Assembly: GCA_007121015.1 (NCBI GenBank)
Contig: SKMN01000008.1
Location: 1-51,099, forward strand
From: Coriobacteriia bacterium
GTDB taxonomy: Bacteria; Actinomycetota; Coriobacteriia; Anaerosomatales; SLCP01
Reading direction: 5' to 3'
DNA length: 51,099 nt
Below are positions 18,223 through 26,935 of the stretch, one piece after another. The stretch's first letter is position 1; every line of letters begins with the position of its first letter. Made by a program: the position numbers and the translations under genes. The notes beneath the pieces were generated by a model. That model was not told where the DNA came from, searched no databases, and was given only the letters and a program-made list of their open reading frames with translations.

Positions 18223-19385
18223 GTCGTCGCCTCGCCCTCATCGGCCACGGGCGCTCCGAGGACCTCGCCCTCAGGCAGGTTCGACACGTGGACGTCACCG
18301 GCCGACATCGTCTGCTCGATCGCCGCGAGCGACACTTCGCCCAGGAGCCGCCCGTCGTCATCGACCACGGCAAGGTCGCGGAATCCGAGGCCGAGCATGC
18401 GCGAGAGCGCATCCTTCAGTGTGGTGTCGGGGGTCGCCGCCGCCTCCCGCCAGTCGACGCGAGTGCCTGCCTCCTCGGGCGGGGTGCCCGCTGCAAGCAC
18501 CCGGCAATCGACCCAACCTTCGAGGACGCCGTCATCGTCGACGATGTACATGAAGCGCGTGCCGGCGCACGCCGCCGCGTCGATTCCGCGTGTGCCGTCT
18601 GCGGTCGCTTCGACGTCGGCGCGCATCACATCGGCCACCCGCGTACGGCCGAGACGCTTGATCGCGCGGTCCGTGCCCACGAAGTCGTGGACGAACTTGC
18701 TCGCGGGGTGGTCGAGGATCACCTCGGGCGCGTCGTACTGCTCGAGACGGCCGGCACGCATGAGCGCGATCCGGTCGGCGAGCCTGATCGCCTCGTCGAC
18801 GTCGTGGGTGACGAAGACGACCGTCTTGCGCATCTCGCGCTGGATGCGCTCGAACGCCGCCTGGAGGCGCTCGCGGGTGAGCGGGTCGACGGCGCCGAAC
18901 GGCTCGTCCATGAGCAGGACGGGCGGGTCGGCCGCGAGCGCCCGCGCGACGCCCACGCGCTGCGCCTGGCCACCGGAGAGATGACGCGGGTACTTGTCGC
19001 CGTATTCGGCCGGGTCGAGCCCCACCACCGAGAGGAGGTCGCGGACCCTCGACGCTGTCCGCTCGCGTTTCCAGCCGAGCAGCCGTGGAACGGTCGCGAC
19101 GTTCTCGGCTACCGTGAGGTGCGGGAACAGGCCTACCGATTGGATGACGTAGCCGATGTGACGCCGCAGTTCCACTGGCGATGCCGACATGATGTCACGC
19201 CCGTCGATCTCGATGAGCCCGCTCGTGGGCTCGATGAGGCGGTTGATCATGCGCAGCGTCGTCGTCTTGCCGCACCCGCTCGGACCGATGAGCACGCACA
19301 CCTCACCGGTCGGCACCTCGAGGCTGATGCCGTCGACGGCGAGCGTCTCATCGTAGCGCTTGGTCACGTCGACGAGCCTGATCAC
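18219..19385 (-). CDS. Osmolyte ABC transporter ATPase with tandem CBS domains (OpuCA/YehX type)
   Basis: 388 residues. Walker A is GPSGCGKTT (about 34-42), the signature is LSGGQAQRVGVARAL, Walker B is VLLMDEPFGAVD, and the switch His is in FVTHDVDEA. The C-terminus holds two CBS domains (about 240-370). In OpuA-type importers these sense ionic strength or nucleotides and gate transport. It overlaps both flanking permease genes by 4 bases, so translation is coupled. Confidence 0.95.
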   Translation of the reverse strand: MIRLVDVTKRYDETLAVDGISLEVPTGEVCVLIGPSGCGKTTTLRMINRLIEPTSGLIEIDGRDIMSASPVELRRHIGYVIQSVGLFPHLTVAENVATVPRLLGWKRERTASRVRDLLSVVGLDPAEYGDKYPRHLSGGQAQRVGVARALAADPPVLLMDEPFGAVDPLTRERLQAAFERIQREMRKTVVFVTHDVDEAIRLADRIALMRAGRLEQYDAPEVILDHPASKFVHDFVGTDRAIKRLGRTRVADVMRADVEATADGTRGIDAAACAGTRFMYIVDDDGVLEGWVDCRVLAAGTPPEEAGTRVDWREAAATPDTTLKDALSRMLGLGFRDLAVVDDDGRLLGEVSLAAIEQTMSAGDVHVSNLPEGEVLGAPVADEGEATT

Positions 19386-20554
19386 GCTGCCGCCTCCTCA
19401 CGGATACCGGGCGACACGACGGCGCGCCCGAGGGCGCGCATGAGGGAATCGGCAGCCACAGCGAGGACCACCATCGGTACAGCGCCGAGCAGCGTGAGGT
19501 CGTCTGCCTGCTGCCCCCATCCCTGGAAGACGAGCACGCCGAGTCCGCCCGCGCCGATGAACGCCGTCACCGCCGCGATGCCGATCACGAGCACGGCCGC
19601 GGCGCGTATGCCCTCGAATACGAGCGGGAGCGCGAGGGGCACTTCCACGCCGAGGAAGAGCCGTCCGGCTCCCATACCCATCCCGCGACCCGCGTCGAGC
19701 GCTGCTGAATCGACCCCTGTAAGCCCGACGAAGGTGTTGCGCACGATGGGCAGCAGGGCATAGAGCGTCAGCGCGACTATCGCAGGCGTGGTGCCGATCC
19801 CCCGCAACCCGAGCGCGGCGAGTGGGGCTATGAGCAGGCCGAGCATCGCCATGCTCGGGATCGTCTGGATGATCGCCACGACGCCGATCCCGATGTCGCG
19901 CGCCACCCTGTTGCGCGAAGCGGCCACGCCGAGGGGGATGCCGATCAGCATCCCGAAGCCGATCCCCGATCCGGCGAGCACGAGATGTTGGCCGACGAGC
20001 GGCCAGAACCGGCGCGACTGCGCCACGTACTCTTTGGCGATGGAGAGCTCGCCGAGGCCGCCCCACACGCCGATAGCGAGCAGGCCCCCGAACGCTGACA
20101 CCACTGCGAGCCACCGCAGACCACGGCCCGTGTCCGCGCGCCACCCGGCGAACCAGACGACCGCTGCTCCGACGATCGCGAGCCACGCGCCCGCGCCGAT
20201 CGAGACGCGCGCAAAAGGTGGCTCCCCTTCCTGGAGGACCACAGCCGCCACACCGAGTGCCGCGGCGACCGTCACGATCAGCGCGACGGCGATCCCCACG
20301 AGCACCGGCCCCCGGTGAACCCGCGGAGCAACGACCGCTGCCGCGAGCGCTGCGACGGCGATGAGACACGCGAGCCAGCCCACGGGGCCCGCAACGCTGA
20401 TCGCTTCAGGCACTCCGCTCGCGATGCGGTTCGCGCGGAACTCGACGAACGGCAGGCCGACCAGTCCTGCGAACGCGAGCACAGCGCCGAACAGCGCCAC
20501 ACGGTCGACACGGTGCGCCAGCCGTCCAGTCGACGCTGTCTCCTCGGTACCTAT
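19382..20554 (-). CDS. Osmolyte ABC transporter permease with N-terminal membrane extension (YehY type)
   Basis: About 390 residues. The C-terminal 200 residues are a BPD_transp_1 permease domain with the loop LDAGRGMGMGAGRLFLGVEVPLAL. Before it come about five extra membrane helices, as in YehY. The start is uncertain. The binding-protein gene stops at 20574, after which AAGGAG is followed at a 6-base spacing by ATA (20554), not ATG. The next ordinary candidate is GTG at 20500, with no ribosome-binding site and placed right at the first helix. The ATG at 20674 would overlap the upstream gene by 100 bases. Confidence 0.85.
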   Translation of the reverse strand: MGTEETASTGRLAHRVDRVALFGAVLAFAGLVGLPFVEFRANRIASGVPEAISVAGPVGWLACLIAVAALAAAVVAPRVHRGPVLVGIAVALIVTVAAALGVAAVVLQEGEPPFARVSIGAGAWLAIVGAAVVWFAGWRADTGRGLRWLAVVSAFGGLLAIGVWGGLGELSIAKEYVAQSRRFWPLVGQHLVLAGSGIGFGMLIGIPLGVAASRNRVARDIGIGVVAIIQTIPSMAMLGLLIAPLAALGLRGIGTTPAIVALTLYALLPIVRNTFVGLTGVDSAALDAGRGMGMGAGRLFLGVEVPLALPLVFEGIRAAAVLVIGIAAVTAFIGAGGLGVLVFQGWGQQADDLTLLGAVPMVVLAVAADSLMRALGRAVVSPGIREEAAA

Positions 20555-20573
20555 CGTGTGCTCCTTGCCGTGT

Positions 20574-21545
20574 CTAGTCGACCAGCCCGACGTCGCGGAG
20601 CCACTCCTCGGCCACGACGCGCGCATCCTGTCCCTCGAGGGCGACCTTGGCGTTGAGCTCTTGGAGCGTCTCAAGGTCGAGCATGACGAACGCCGGGTCT
20701 AGGATGTCCGGGATCTGCGGGAATGCCTCGATGACCTCGGCACGGAAGGTCGGTGCCGGCTGGTAGATCGGCTGTACGCCCCGCGGGTCCTCCAGCACGT
20801 AGAGATCGAGTGCGGCGATGGTCCCGTCGGTGCCGTAGACCATGCCGGCATTCACGTCGTCGGTCCCCTCGGCGGCCGCCCGAGCCGTCACGGCAGTATC
20901 GCCCGTCGCAAGCGCGAGCCGCTGGTCCTCCGTCAGTTCGAACCCGTACGCGGCCTCGAACGCCGGCATCGCGTCGGGCCGATCGAAGAACTCCTGCGAG
21001 CCGGCGACCCTGATGTCGCCCCCGTCGTTCACGTACATGGCGAAGTCCTCGAGCGTGAAGATCGCGTTGTCCTCGGCGAACGATCGCGGCACCGCGATCG
21101 CCCAGGTGTTGTTCGCCGGCGCAGGTTCGAGCCACACGATGCCCTCGTTCTCGGAGTCGAGCACCGCAGCCGCCTCGTACGTGGCGCGGGCATCCTGCAA
21201 GATGACCGGGTCTATGTCCTCATCGGCGTAGAAGACGGTGAGCGCGTTGGCCGTGTACTCGGGGTACGCGTCGATCTCTCCGGTCAACAGCGCTCTCCGC
21301 GTCACATCGGTCGCCCCGGTGCGCGTGCGGTCGATCACTTCGAACCCTGCGTCTTCAAGCAAGACGACCATGATGTAGCCGAGGATGGGACCCTCGGTAT
21401 CGAACTTTGAGCCGATGGTGACCGTACCGGCAGGAGGCGGGCGGTCCACATCGTTGACGATCGGGGGTTCGACGGCGGCTTCGCACCCTGCCGCCAGCGT
21501 CATCGCAAGTACCAGGACGGTGATGGCGGCGAGAGTCCTTCGCAT
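20574..21545 (-). CDS. Osmolyte-binding lipoprotein (OpuAC family, YehZ/OpuCC type)
   Basis: 323 residues with a lipoprotein signal peptide and lipobox LAAGC (Cys21). The body is a type F solute-binding protein: TIGSKFDTEGPILGYIM near the N-terminus, then LTGEIDAYPEYTANAL, the usual glycine betaine/choline-binding family stretch, and a C-terminal ALEGQDARVVAEEWL. It captures quaternary amine osmolytes outside the membrane for the downstream permeases and ATPase. First gene of its operon. It is divergent from ugd across about 200 bases. Confidence 0.93.
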   Translation of the reverse strand: MRRTLAAITVLVLAMTLAAGCEAAVEPPIVNDVDRPPPAGTVTIGSKFDTEGPILGYIMVVLLEDAGFEVIDRTRTGATDVTRRALLTGEIDAYPEYTANALTVFYADEDIDPVILQDARATYEAAAVLDSENEGIVWLEPAPANNTWAIAVPRSFAEDNAIFTLEDFAMYVNDGGDIRVAGSQEFFDRPDAMPAFEAAYGFELTEDQRLALATGDTAVTARAAAEGTDDVNAGMVYGTDGTIAALDLYVLEDPRGVQPIYQPAPTFRAEVIEAFPQIPDILDPAFVMLDLETLQELNAKVALEGQDARVVAEEWLRDVGLVD

Positions 21546-21742
21546 TGCGTGTCCCCTTTCCCCGGGCGCCCGCTACGTGCGATCCGCCTCGAAGCCGTTT
21601 CCTCGTATCTATCCTGTTGCTGATATTATTAACGGCGGTCTCCCAACGGCGTCCGGTACGCCGAGGCAACCATACCGGGCACACTCCCTCGATCGGCAAC
21701 GCGCGCACCTCGACCGGCGCGCTCGTCACGAAAGGATATCGC
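21546..21742. promoter_or_regulatory. Divergent intergenic region between the osmolyte operon and ugd
   Basis: Contains one AT-rich patch (about 21604-21635, with GATATTATTAAC) in otherwise GC-rich DNA, where promoters for both directions would be expected. No clean -35/-10 pair or repeat is visible. AAAGGA just before 21743 is the ugd ribosome-binding site. Confidence 0.4.
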
Positions 21743-23044
21743 ATGGGCGAACGCATCACGGTGTTTGGAGCCGGCTACGTCGGGCTCGTGACCGGCGTGT
21801 GCCTCGCGAGTTCCGGACACGAAGTGACGGTGCTCGACGTGGACCGGGCCAAGCTCGATGTCCTGACCGAGGGACGCTGCCCGTTCTTCGAGCCAGGCCT
21901 CGAAGAGCTCATGGCCGAGGCGCGCGCGGCCGGCCGCCTCGCCTTCACCGAGCCGGACGCTGCCGGCCCCCTCGGTGACGTCGCCATCGTGGCCGTGGGG
22001 ACCCCCGCGACGACGACCGGCTCGGCCGACATGCGCTACGTGCGCGCCGTCATCGATCACATCGCCGAAGCCGCTCGACCCGGTATCGTCGCCGTCATGA
22101 AGAGCACCGTGCCACCCGGAACGGGGCGCACGCTCGCGGCGCGCCTTCAGCCCGCCGGTGTCGAATACGTCTCCAACCCTGAGTTCCTGCGCGAAGGAAG
22201 CGCCGTGGCCGACTGGTTCGCCACCGATCGCATCGTGCTCGGAGGCTCGGAGGCTGGCGTCGCGCGGATGCGGCGCCTGTACGAAGACATCGATGCTCCC
22301 ATACTCGCGTGCGACGTCACGAGCGCGGAGATGATCAAGTACGCGTCCAACGCGTTCCTCGCGACCAAGATCTCGTTCGTGAACGAGATCGCCGTGCTCT
22401 GCCACCTCGTCGGCGCCAGCGTCGACGAGGTGGCCCGGGGAATCGGGATGGACGCACGCATCGGTCCTGCGTTCCTGCGCCCGGGCATCGGGTACGGCGG
22501 CTCCTGCTTTCCCAAAGACACCCGCGCGCTCGACTTCCTCGCCAACCTGCACGGCTACGATTTCCACCTGCTGAGGGCCGTCATCGAGGTCAACGCGCGG
22601 CAACGCCTCCTGCCGGTACGCGCACTCAAAGAGCACTTCGGGTCACTGGAAGGCAAGCGTGTCGGGATCCTCGGCCTGACGTTCAAGCCCGACACCGACG
22701 ACACGCGCGAGGCCCCGGCCATCGAGATCGTGCAGCTGCTGGCGGCCGAGGGAGCGGAAGTGGTCGGTTACAACCCCATTCCGGTCACGCTGCCCGACGG
22801 CCCCGCTATCGCCGCCACCCTGGCCGAGGCGGTCGCCGACACCGACGCGGTGGTACTGGCGACCGAGTGGTCCGAGATCGTGAGTGCCGATTGGGCCGCG
22901 CTCGTCGGTACGATGCGTCCAGGCGCGGTCGTGTTCGACGGACGCAACGGACTCGACCCGCAGGTGATCCGTGCTGCCGGGGCGAAGTACATCGGCGTAG
23001 GACGGCCCGACGGCGTCGGGTGCAACAGCCCCGTCGCTGGCTGA
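21743..23044 (+). CDS. ugd: UDP-glucose 6-dehydrogenase
   Basis: 433 residues. It oxidises UDP-glucose to UDP-glucuronate with two NAD+. The Rossmann motif GAGYVG is at 9-14, and catalytic Cys255 lies in GGSCFPKDT. The UDP-binding C-terminal domain has GLTFKPDTDDTREAPA. The start at 21743 has AAAGGA upstream and gives the canonical N-terminus. The frame stays open upstream but with unrelated sequence. It supplies envelope polysaccharide precursors and has no obvious tie to the menaquinone genes that follow 22 bases later. Confidence 0.97.
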   Translation: MGERITVFGAGYVGLVTGVCLASSGHEVTVLDVDRAKLDVLTEGRCPFFEPGLEELMAEARAAGRLAFTEPDAAGPLGDVAIVAVGTPATTTGSADMRYVRAVIDHIAEAARPGIVAVMKSTVPPGTGRTLAARLQPAGVEYVSNPEFLREGSAVADWFATDRIVLGGSEAGVARMRRLYEDIDAPILACDVTSAEMIKYASNAFLATKISFVNEIAVLCHLVGASVDEVARGIGMDARIGPAFLRPGIGYGGSCFPKDTRALDFLANLHGYDFHLLRAVIEVNARQRLLPVRALKEHFGSLEGKRVGILGLTFKPDTDDTREAPAIEIVQLLAAEGAEVVGYNPIPVTLPDGPAIAATLAEAVADTDAVVLATEWSEIVSADWAALVGTMRPGAVVFDGRNGLDPQVIRAAGAKYIGVGRPDGVGCNSPVAG

Positions 23045-23066
23045 CGCTCCCCGAGGAGGCATGGAG

Positions 23067-24212
23067 ATGTCGTTCTCTCTCATCGATCCCGCACTCGAGC
23101 CGATCGCCACGAAGGTCCTCGCCGGCGAGCGCCTTTCGGCAAGCGATGGCGCGGTGCTCTACCGGAGTCGCGATCTCATCGGCATCGCCCAGATGGCCGA
23201 CCACGTACGGCGGCGCCTCAACGGCGATCGCGTGTACTTCATGGTCAACCGCCACATCAACCCGACGAACATCTGCGAGAACCGCTGCAAGTTCTGCGCG
23301 TTCTCGCGCTCGAAGGGACAGAAGGGCGCCTACGAGATGACGCTCGACGAGATCGTGACCGCCGCACGCGAGTGCGTGCCCGAAGGTGCGCACGAGGTCC
23401 ACATCGTGGGCGGCCTGCACCCCGAGTGGCCGTTCGAGTTCTACGTCGAGATGGTGGCCCGGTTGCGCGACGCACTTCCCGACCACGTCATCATCCAGGC
23501 GTTCACCGCGGTCGAGATCGAGTACTACGCGCAGATCAGCGGGCTTACGACCCTCGAGGTGCTACGTCGGCTCAAAGAGGCCGGGCTCGACGCGATGCCT
23601 GGTGGCGGCGCCGAGATCTTCTCGGAGCGCACACGCTTGGCGGCGTGGGAGAAGAAGACATCTGCCGACGATTGGCTCCGCATCCACGGAGAGGCGCACT
23701 CGCTCGACATCAAGACGAACTGTACGATGCTCTACGGACACATCGAGACGATCGAGGAACGGGTCGATCACCTCGTGCGCTTGCGCGAACAACAGGACGC
23801 GAGTGGCGGATTCCTCGCATTCATCCCGCTCGCGTTCCACCCAGCGAACACCGAGCTCGCCGATCTCCCGGGAACGACCGGCTACGACGATCTCAAGACG
23901 CTCGCGGTCGCGCGGCTCATGCTCGACAACATCCCGCACATCAAGGCGTTCTGGATCATGGTGGGCCTCAAGGTCGCGCAGCTCGCGACGGCGTTCGGGG
24001 TCGATGACATCGACGGCACGGTCGTCGAAGAACGCATCACGCACATGGCCGGTGCCACGACTCCGGAGGCGCTCAGCAAAGACGACCTCGTCTCACTCAT
24101 CTTTGAGACGGGTCACACACCGGTCGAGCGCGACACGCTCTACCGCGTCGTGCGCGTCTACGATGACGCCCCCAGCAGCGGCAGCTCCAAGACACCCGCC
24201 GAGGACGGGTAG
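23067..24212 (+). CDS. mqnE: Aminodeoxyfutalosine synthase MqnE (radical SAM)
   Basis: 381 residues. The enzyme joins the 3-[(1-carboxyvinyl)oxy]benzoate made by MqnA with SAM to give 6-amino-6-deoxyfutalosine in menaquinone biosynthesis. The radical SAM cluster motif CX3CX2C is CENRCKFC (Cys70, 74, 77). Other family features are AMPGGGAEIF, SLDIKTNCTMLYGH and the C-terminal TPVERDTLYRVV. ATG at 23067 is 7 bases after GAGGAGG, and the ATG at 23061 is too close to it. It is followed immediately by mqnA and mqnC, and all three lie within 3.1 kb. Confidence 0.95.
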   Translation: MSFSLIDPALEPIATKVLAGERLSASDGAVLYRSRDLIGIAQMADHVRRRLNGDRVYFMVNRHINPTNICENRCKFCAFSRSKGQKGAYEMTLDEIVTAARECVPEGAHEVHIVGGLHPEWPFEFYVEMVARLRDALPDHVIIQAFTAVEIEYYAQISGLTTLEVLRRLKEAGLDAMPGGGAEIFSERTRLAAWEKKTSADDWLRIHGEAHSLDIKTNCTMLYGHIETIEERVDHLVRLREQQDASGGFLAFIPLAFHPANTELADLPGTTGYDDLKTLAVARLMLDNIPHIKAFWIMVGLKVAQLATAFGVDDIDGTVVEERITHMAGATTPEALSKDDLVSLIFETGHTPVERDTLYRVVRVYDDAPSSGSSKTPAEDG

Positions 24213-24216
24213 TCAC

Positions 24217-25053
24217 GTGCGGCCTCGCCTCGGCCACATCCAGTTCCTGAACTGCCTCCCGCTCTACTACGGGCTTGTCAAGAACGACGTCCTCCTCGAC
24301 GTCGACCTCGTGAAGGCCGCGCCCCGCGATCTGGCCCGGATGCTCCTTGCTGACGAGCTCGATGTGGCCCCCATCCCCGCTATCGAGTATGCGCGGCACG
24401 CCGACGACCTCGTGCTTCTGCCCGACATCGCGATATCCAGCTTCGGCGAGGTCCAGTCGATCCTCCTCCTCTCGACCCGCGCCCCGGCACAACTCGACGG
24501 CGCCACCGTGGCCCTCGCGGACACGTCGCGCACCTCCCAGGTGCTGACGAAGATCCTGCTCGAACGTCACTGGAACGTACGCCCCCACTACGTCGAGATG
24601 CCGCCCGACCTGCCGGGCATGCTGCGCGAAGCCGACGCAGCGCTCCTCATCGGCGACGACGCGCTGCGTGCGTACTGGGAGCCCCCTCTCGACCTCATGC
24701 TCACCGACCTCGGAGCTGAGTGGACCGCCTGGACGGGCCTTCCCATGGTGTACGCCGTATGGGCGGCACGGCGCACTTTCGCTGCCGAGCGCCCCGGCGC
24801 GCTCGCCGACGTCGCCGATGCGCTCAACCGCTCCCTCCTCTACTGCCGTGCCCACCTCGACGACATCGCGGCGTACGCAGCAAAGTGGGAACCCTTCCCC
24901 GCCGAGCGCTTCCAGAGCTATTTCGACGCGCTCCAGTTCCGCTTCGAACCACAATACCGGGAGGGTCTGACACGCTACTTCGAGGAAGCTCACGCCATCG
25001 GCGAACTCGCGCGGGTACCCGAGCTCGCGATCTTCGGCGAGGAGACGAGCTGA
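24217..25053 (+). CDS. mqnA: Chorismate dehydratase MqnA
   Basis: 278 residues with a periplasmic-binding-protein fold, catalysing dehydration of chorismate to 3-[(1-carboxyvinyl)oxy]benzoate, the first futalosine-pathway step. Recognisable stretches are GHIQFLNCLPLYYGL at the N-terminus, DVAPIPAIEYA, and ALLIGDDALR followed by WTGLPMVYAVWAAR. The GTG at 24217 lies 4 bases after the mqnE stop and begins at the conserved start of the domain. mqnC begins 2 bases after its stop. Confidence 0.93.
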   Translation: MRPRLGHIQFLNCLPLYYGLVKNDVLLDVDLVKAAPRDLARMLLADELDVAPIPAIEYARHADDLVLLPDIAISSFGEVQSILLLSTRAPAQLDGATVALADTSRTSQVLTKILLERHWNVRPHYVEMPPDLPGMLREADAALLIGDDALRAYWEPPLDLMLTDLGAEWTAWTGLPMVYAVWAARRTFAAERPGALADVADALNRSLLYCRAHLDDIAAYAAKWEPFPAERFQSYFDALQFRFEPQYREGLTRYFEEAHAIGELARVPELAIFGEETS

Positions 25054-25055
25054 CG

Positions 25056-26159
25056 ATGAGCGCAGTCCTCCGCGACCTCGCACATGCGGTGGCCCGCGGC
25101 GAGCACCGCCTCGGCGAGGATGACGCCGTCGCGCTCCTCGAGCGTGCCGAGTTGCTCGACCTCGGCGCCGCCGCCTCGGCGATGCGGGAGCGCCTCCACC
25201 CGGACGTTCGCGTCACCTTCATCATCGACCGCAACGTCAACTACACGAACGTCTGCGTGAGCGGCTGCTCGTTCTGCGCGTTCTATCGCGACCCCGGGCA
25301 CTCGGACTCCTACGTGCTCGATACCGGCACGCTCGCCGAAAAGGTCGCCGAGACGATCGACCTCGGGGGCACCGCTATCCTCCTGCAAGGCGGGATGCAC
25401 CCCGACCTCACCATCGAGTGGTACGAGGAGATGCTGCGCTGCATCAAGGATGCGCACCCCGCCATCCACGTGCACGGGTTCGGGCCGCCCGAGATCGTGC
25501 ACGTCGCCGCGGTCAGCGGCATACCCACCGCCGAGGTGCTGCGCCGCCTTCGTGACGCCGGCCTCGACTCGCTGCCAGGCGGAGGTGCTGAGATCCTCGT
25601 CGACCGTGTCCGCGTGCACCTCTCCCCCAAGAAGGCGACCGCCGCCGAGTGGCTCGGGGTGATGCGCGAGGCTCACGAGCTCGACATCTCCACCACCGCG
25701 ACGATGATGTTCGGGAGCCACGAGGCCCTCTCCGAGCGTGTCGAGCACCTGGCGGCGATCCGCGACCTCCAGGACGAGGCGGTGCGACGCGGCCAGATCG
25801 GGTTCCGCGCGTTCATCCCGTGGTCGTTCCAGCCGGGCAACACCGCCTACGGCGAAGCGGCCGGCGCCCTGCCAGCGAGCGGTTGGGAGTATCTGCGCGT
25901 GCTTGCCGTCTCGCGCCTGTTCCTCGACTCGGTGCCCAACATCCAGGCGTCCTGGGTGACGCAAGGCGCCAAGATCGGGCAGGTCGCGCTCGCGTTCGGC
26001 GCCAACGACATGGGCTCGACGATGATCGAGGAGAACGTCGTCGCGGCGGCCGGCACGCGCTTCATGCTCGCACGAGAGGAACTCGTGCGGCTCATCGTCG
26101 ACGCGGGCTACACGCCAGTGCAGCGCGACACCCTATACCGGACCGTCCGCACCTACTGA
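25056..26159 (+). CDS. mqnC: Cyclic dehypoxanthinyl futalosine synthase MqnC (radical SAM)
   Basis: 367 residues. The enzyme cyclises dehypoxanthinyl futalosine. The radical SAM motif is CVSGCSFC (Cys67, 71, 74), with LQGGMHPDL, LPGGGAEIL and the C-terminal TPVQRDTLYRTV as in MqnC rather than MqnE. It starts 2 bases after the mqnA stop. It needs a nucleoside-cleavage enzyme upstream in the pathway, and the MTAP-fold gene at 29215 is the best local candidate. No MqnD is seen in the window. Confidence 0.95.
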   Translation: MSAVLRDLAHAVARGEHRLGEDDAVALLERAELLDLGAAASAMRERLHPDVRVTFIIDRNVNYTNVCVSGCSFCAFYRDPGHSDSYVLDTGTLAEKVAETIDLGGTAILLQGGMHPDLTIEWYEEMLRCIKDAHPAIHVHGFGPPEIVHVAAVSGIPTAEVLRRLRDAGLDSLPGGGAEILVDRVRVHLSPKKATAAEWLGVMREAHELDISTTATMMFGSHEALSERVEHLAAIRDLQDEAVRRGQIGFRAFIPWSFQPGNTAYGEAAGALPASGWEYLRVLAVSRLFLDSVPNIQASWVTQGAKIGQVALAFGANDMGSTMIEENVVAAAGTRFMLAREELVRLIVDAGYTPVQRDTLYRTVRTY

Positions 26160-26195
26160 CGGTCGCCGCTCCGGGAGATCCCAAACCGTTATGCT

Positions 26196-26237
26196 GTTCA
26201 CAAACTCTCAGAGTCCCCCTATACTCGCTTTGTGAAC
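26196..26237 (+). promoter_or_regulatory. Strong promoter flanked by a perfect 9-base everted repeat
   Basis: A -35 box TTCACA (26197-26202) and a -10 box TATACT (26220-26225) are separated by exactly 17 bases, each one mismatch from consensus. GTTCACAAA (26196-26204) and its reverse complement TTTGTGAAC (26229-26237) lie 24 bases apart, one on the -35 box and one at the predicted start point. This is a convincing regulated promoter for the DsrE2 operon. The half-sites resemble Rex and CRP/FNR half-sites, but their order is reversed relative to a standard palindromic operator. Confidence 0.75.
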
Positions 26238-26361
26238 CGATTCGCATACCGCACAGCAACCGGATATCGAGTTACCGTTTGCGCCCACCGAGGCAACGAT
26301 CCGCAGACCGGGTAAGCCGGAACGCGGAACCGACCCCTACCTGACCGAGGAGGCTCCCACC

Positions 26362-26862
26362 GTGAGTGAGATGAACGACATGGGCCAGGACGAACCCAAG
26401 AAAGTCGCCATAGCCGTCATGAGCGGCGACATGGACAAGCTCTTCGGCGCATTCATCATCGCTACCGGCGCTGCGGCGATGGGCATGCAGGTGACGATGT
26501 TCTTCACGTTCTGGGGGCTGCGTGCCATCAAGAAGAACGTGCGCACCGGCAAGACGCCCTTCGGCCGCATGCTCGGCGCGATGTATGGTGGAGATATCAC
26601 CAAGGCCAACCCGAGCAAGTTCAGCTTCGGCGGCATGGGGCGGTGGATGTTCGGAAAGATGATGGGCGCCCACAACATCACCAAGCTCGTCGAGTTGCGC
26701 GACCTCGCGATCGACCTCGGCGTAGAGCTCTACGGATGCCAGATGTCGATGGATGTCATGGAGATACCCCAGGGGGCCTTCGTCGAAGGCGTCAAGGAGC
26801 CGGTAGGTGTCGGGTTCTTCCTCATGAAAGCCCAGGAGGCCGACATCGAGCTGTTCATCTAG
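26362..26862 (+). CDS. DsrE/DsrF/DrsH-like sulfur-transfer protein (DsrE2 type)
   Basis: 166 residues of the DsrE2 family (KKVAIAVMSGDMDKLFGAF, hydrophobic ATGAAAMGMQVTMFFTFWGL, FGKMMGAHN). The conserved Cys is in LYGCQMSMDVM. Related proteins carry sulfane sulfur as Cys persulfide and often work with TusA and rhodaneses. GTG at 26362 is 8 bases from GAGGAGG, with an alternative ATG at 26371. First gene of a four-gene set (DsrE2, TusA, heme b membrane subunit, HdrD-like) that follows a dedicated promoter with a leader of about 130 bases. Confidence 0.9.
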   Translation: MSEMNDMGQDEPKKVAIAVMSGDMDKLFGAFIIATGAAAMGMQVTMFFTFWGLRAIKKNVRTGKTPFGRMLGAMYGGDITKANPSKFSFGGMGRWMFGKMMGAHNITKLVELRDLAIDLGVELYGCQMSMDVMEIPQGAFVEGVKEPVGVGFFLMKAQEADIELFI

Positions 26863-26935
26863 GAATCGCCGCTACGACTCGCCGACGTGTGTGGACCCGC
26901 CGCGCGCCTGGCGTGGCTGACGAAAGGAGAGGCTC

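Noticed and set aside
18288-19763. Plus-strand 491-residue open frame opposite the osmolyte ATPase
   Set aside because: Antisense to intact Walker, signature and CBS motifs.
21655-21685. Shared CCGAGGCAAC word here and near 26287 as a common leader RNA motif
   Set aside because: Ten-base repeats are expected by chance in a 51-kb GC-rich window, and the flanks do not align.
26196-26237. A standard Rex or CRP operator
   Set aside because: The half-sites point outward with a 24-base gap instead of forming the compact palindrome, so only a resemblance is reported.
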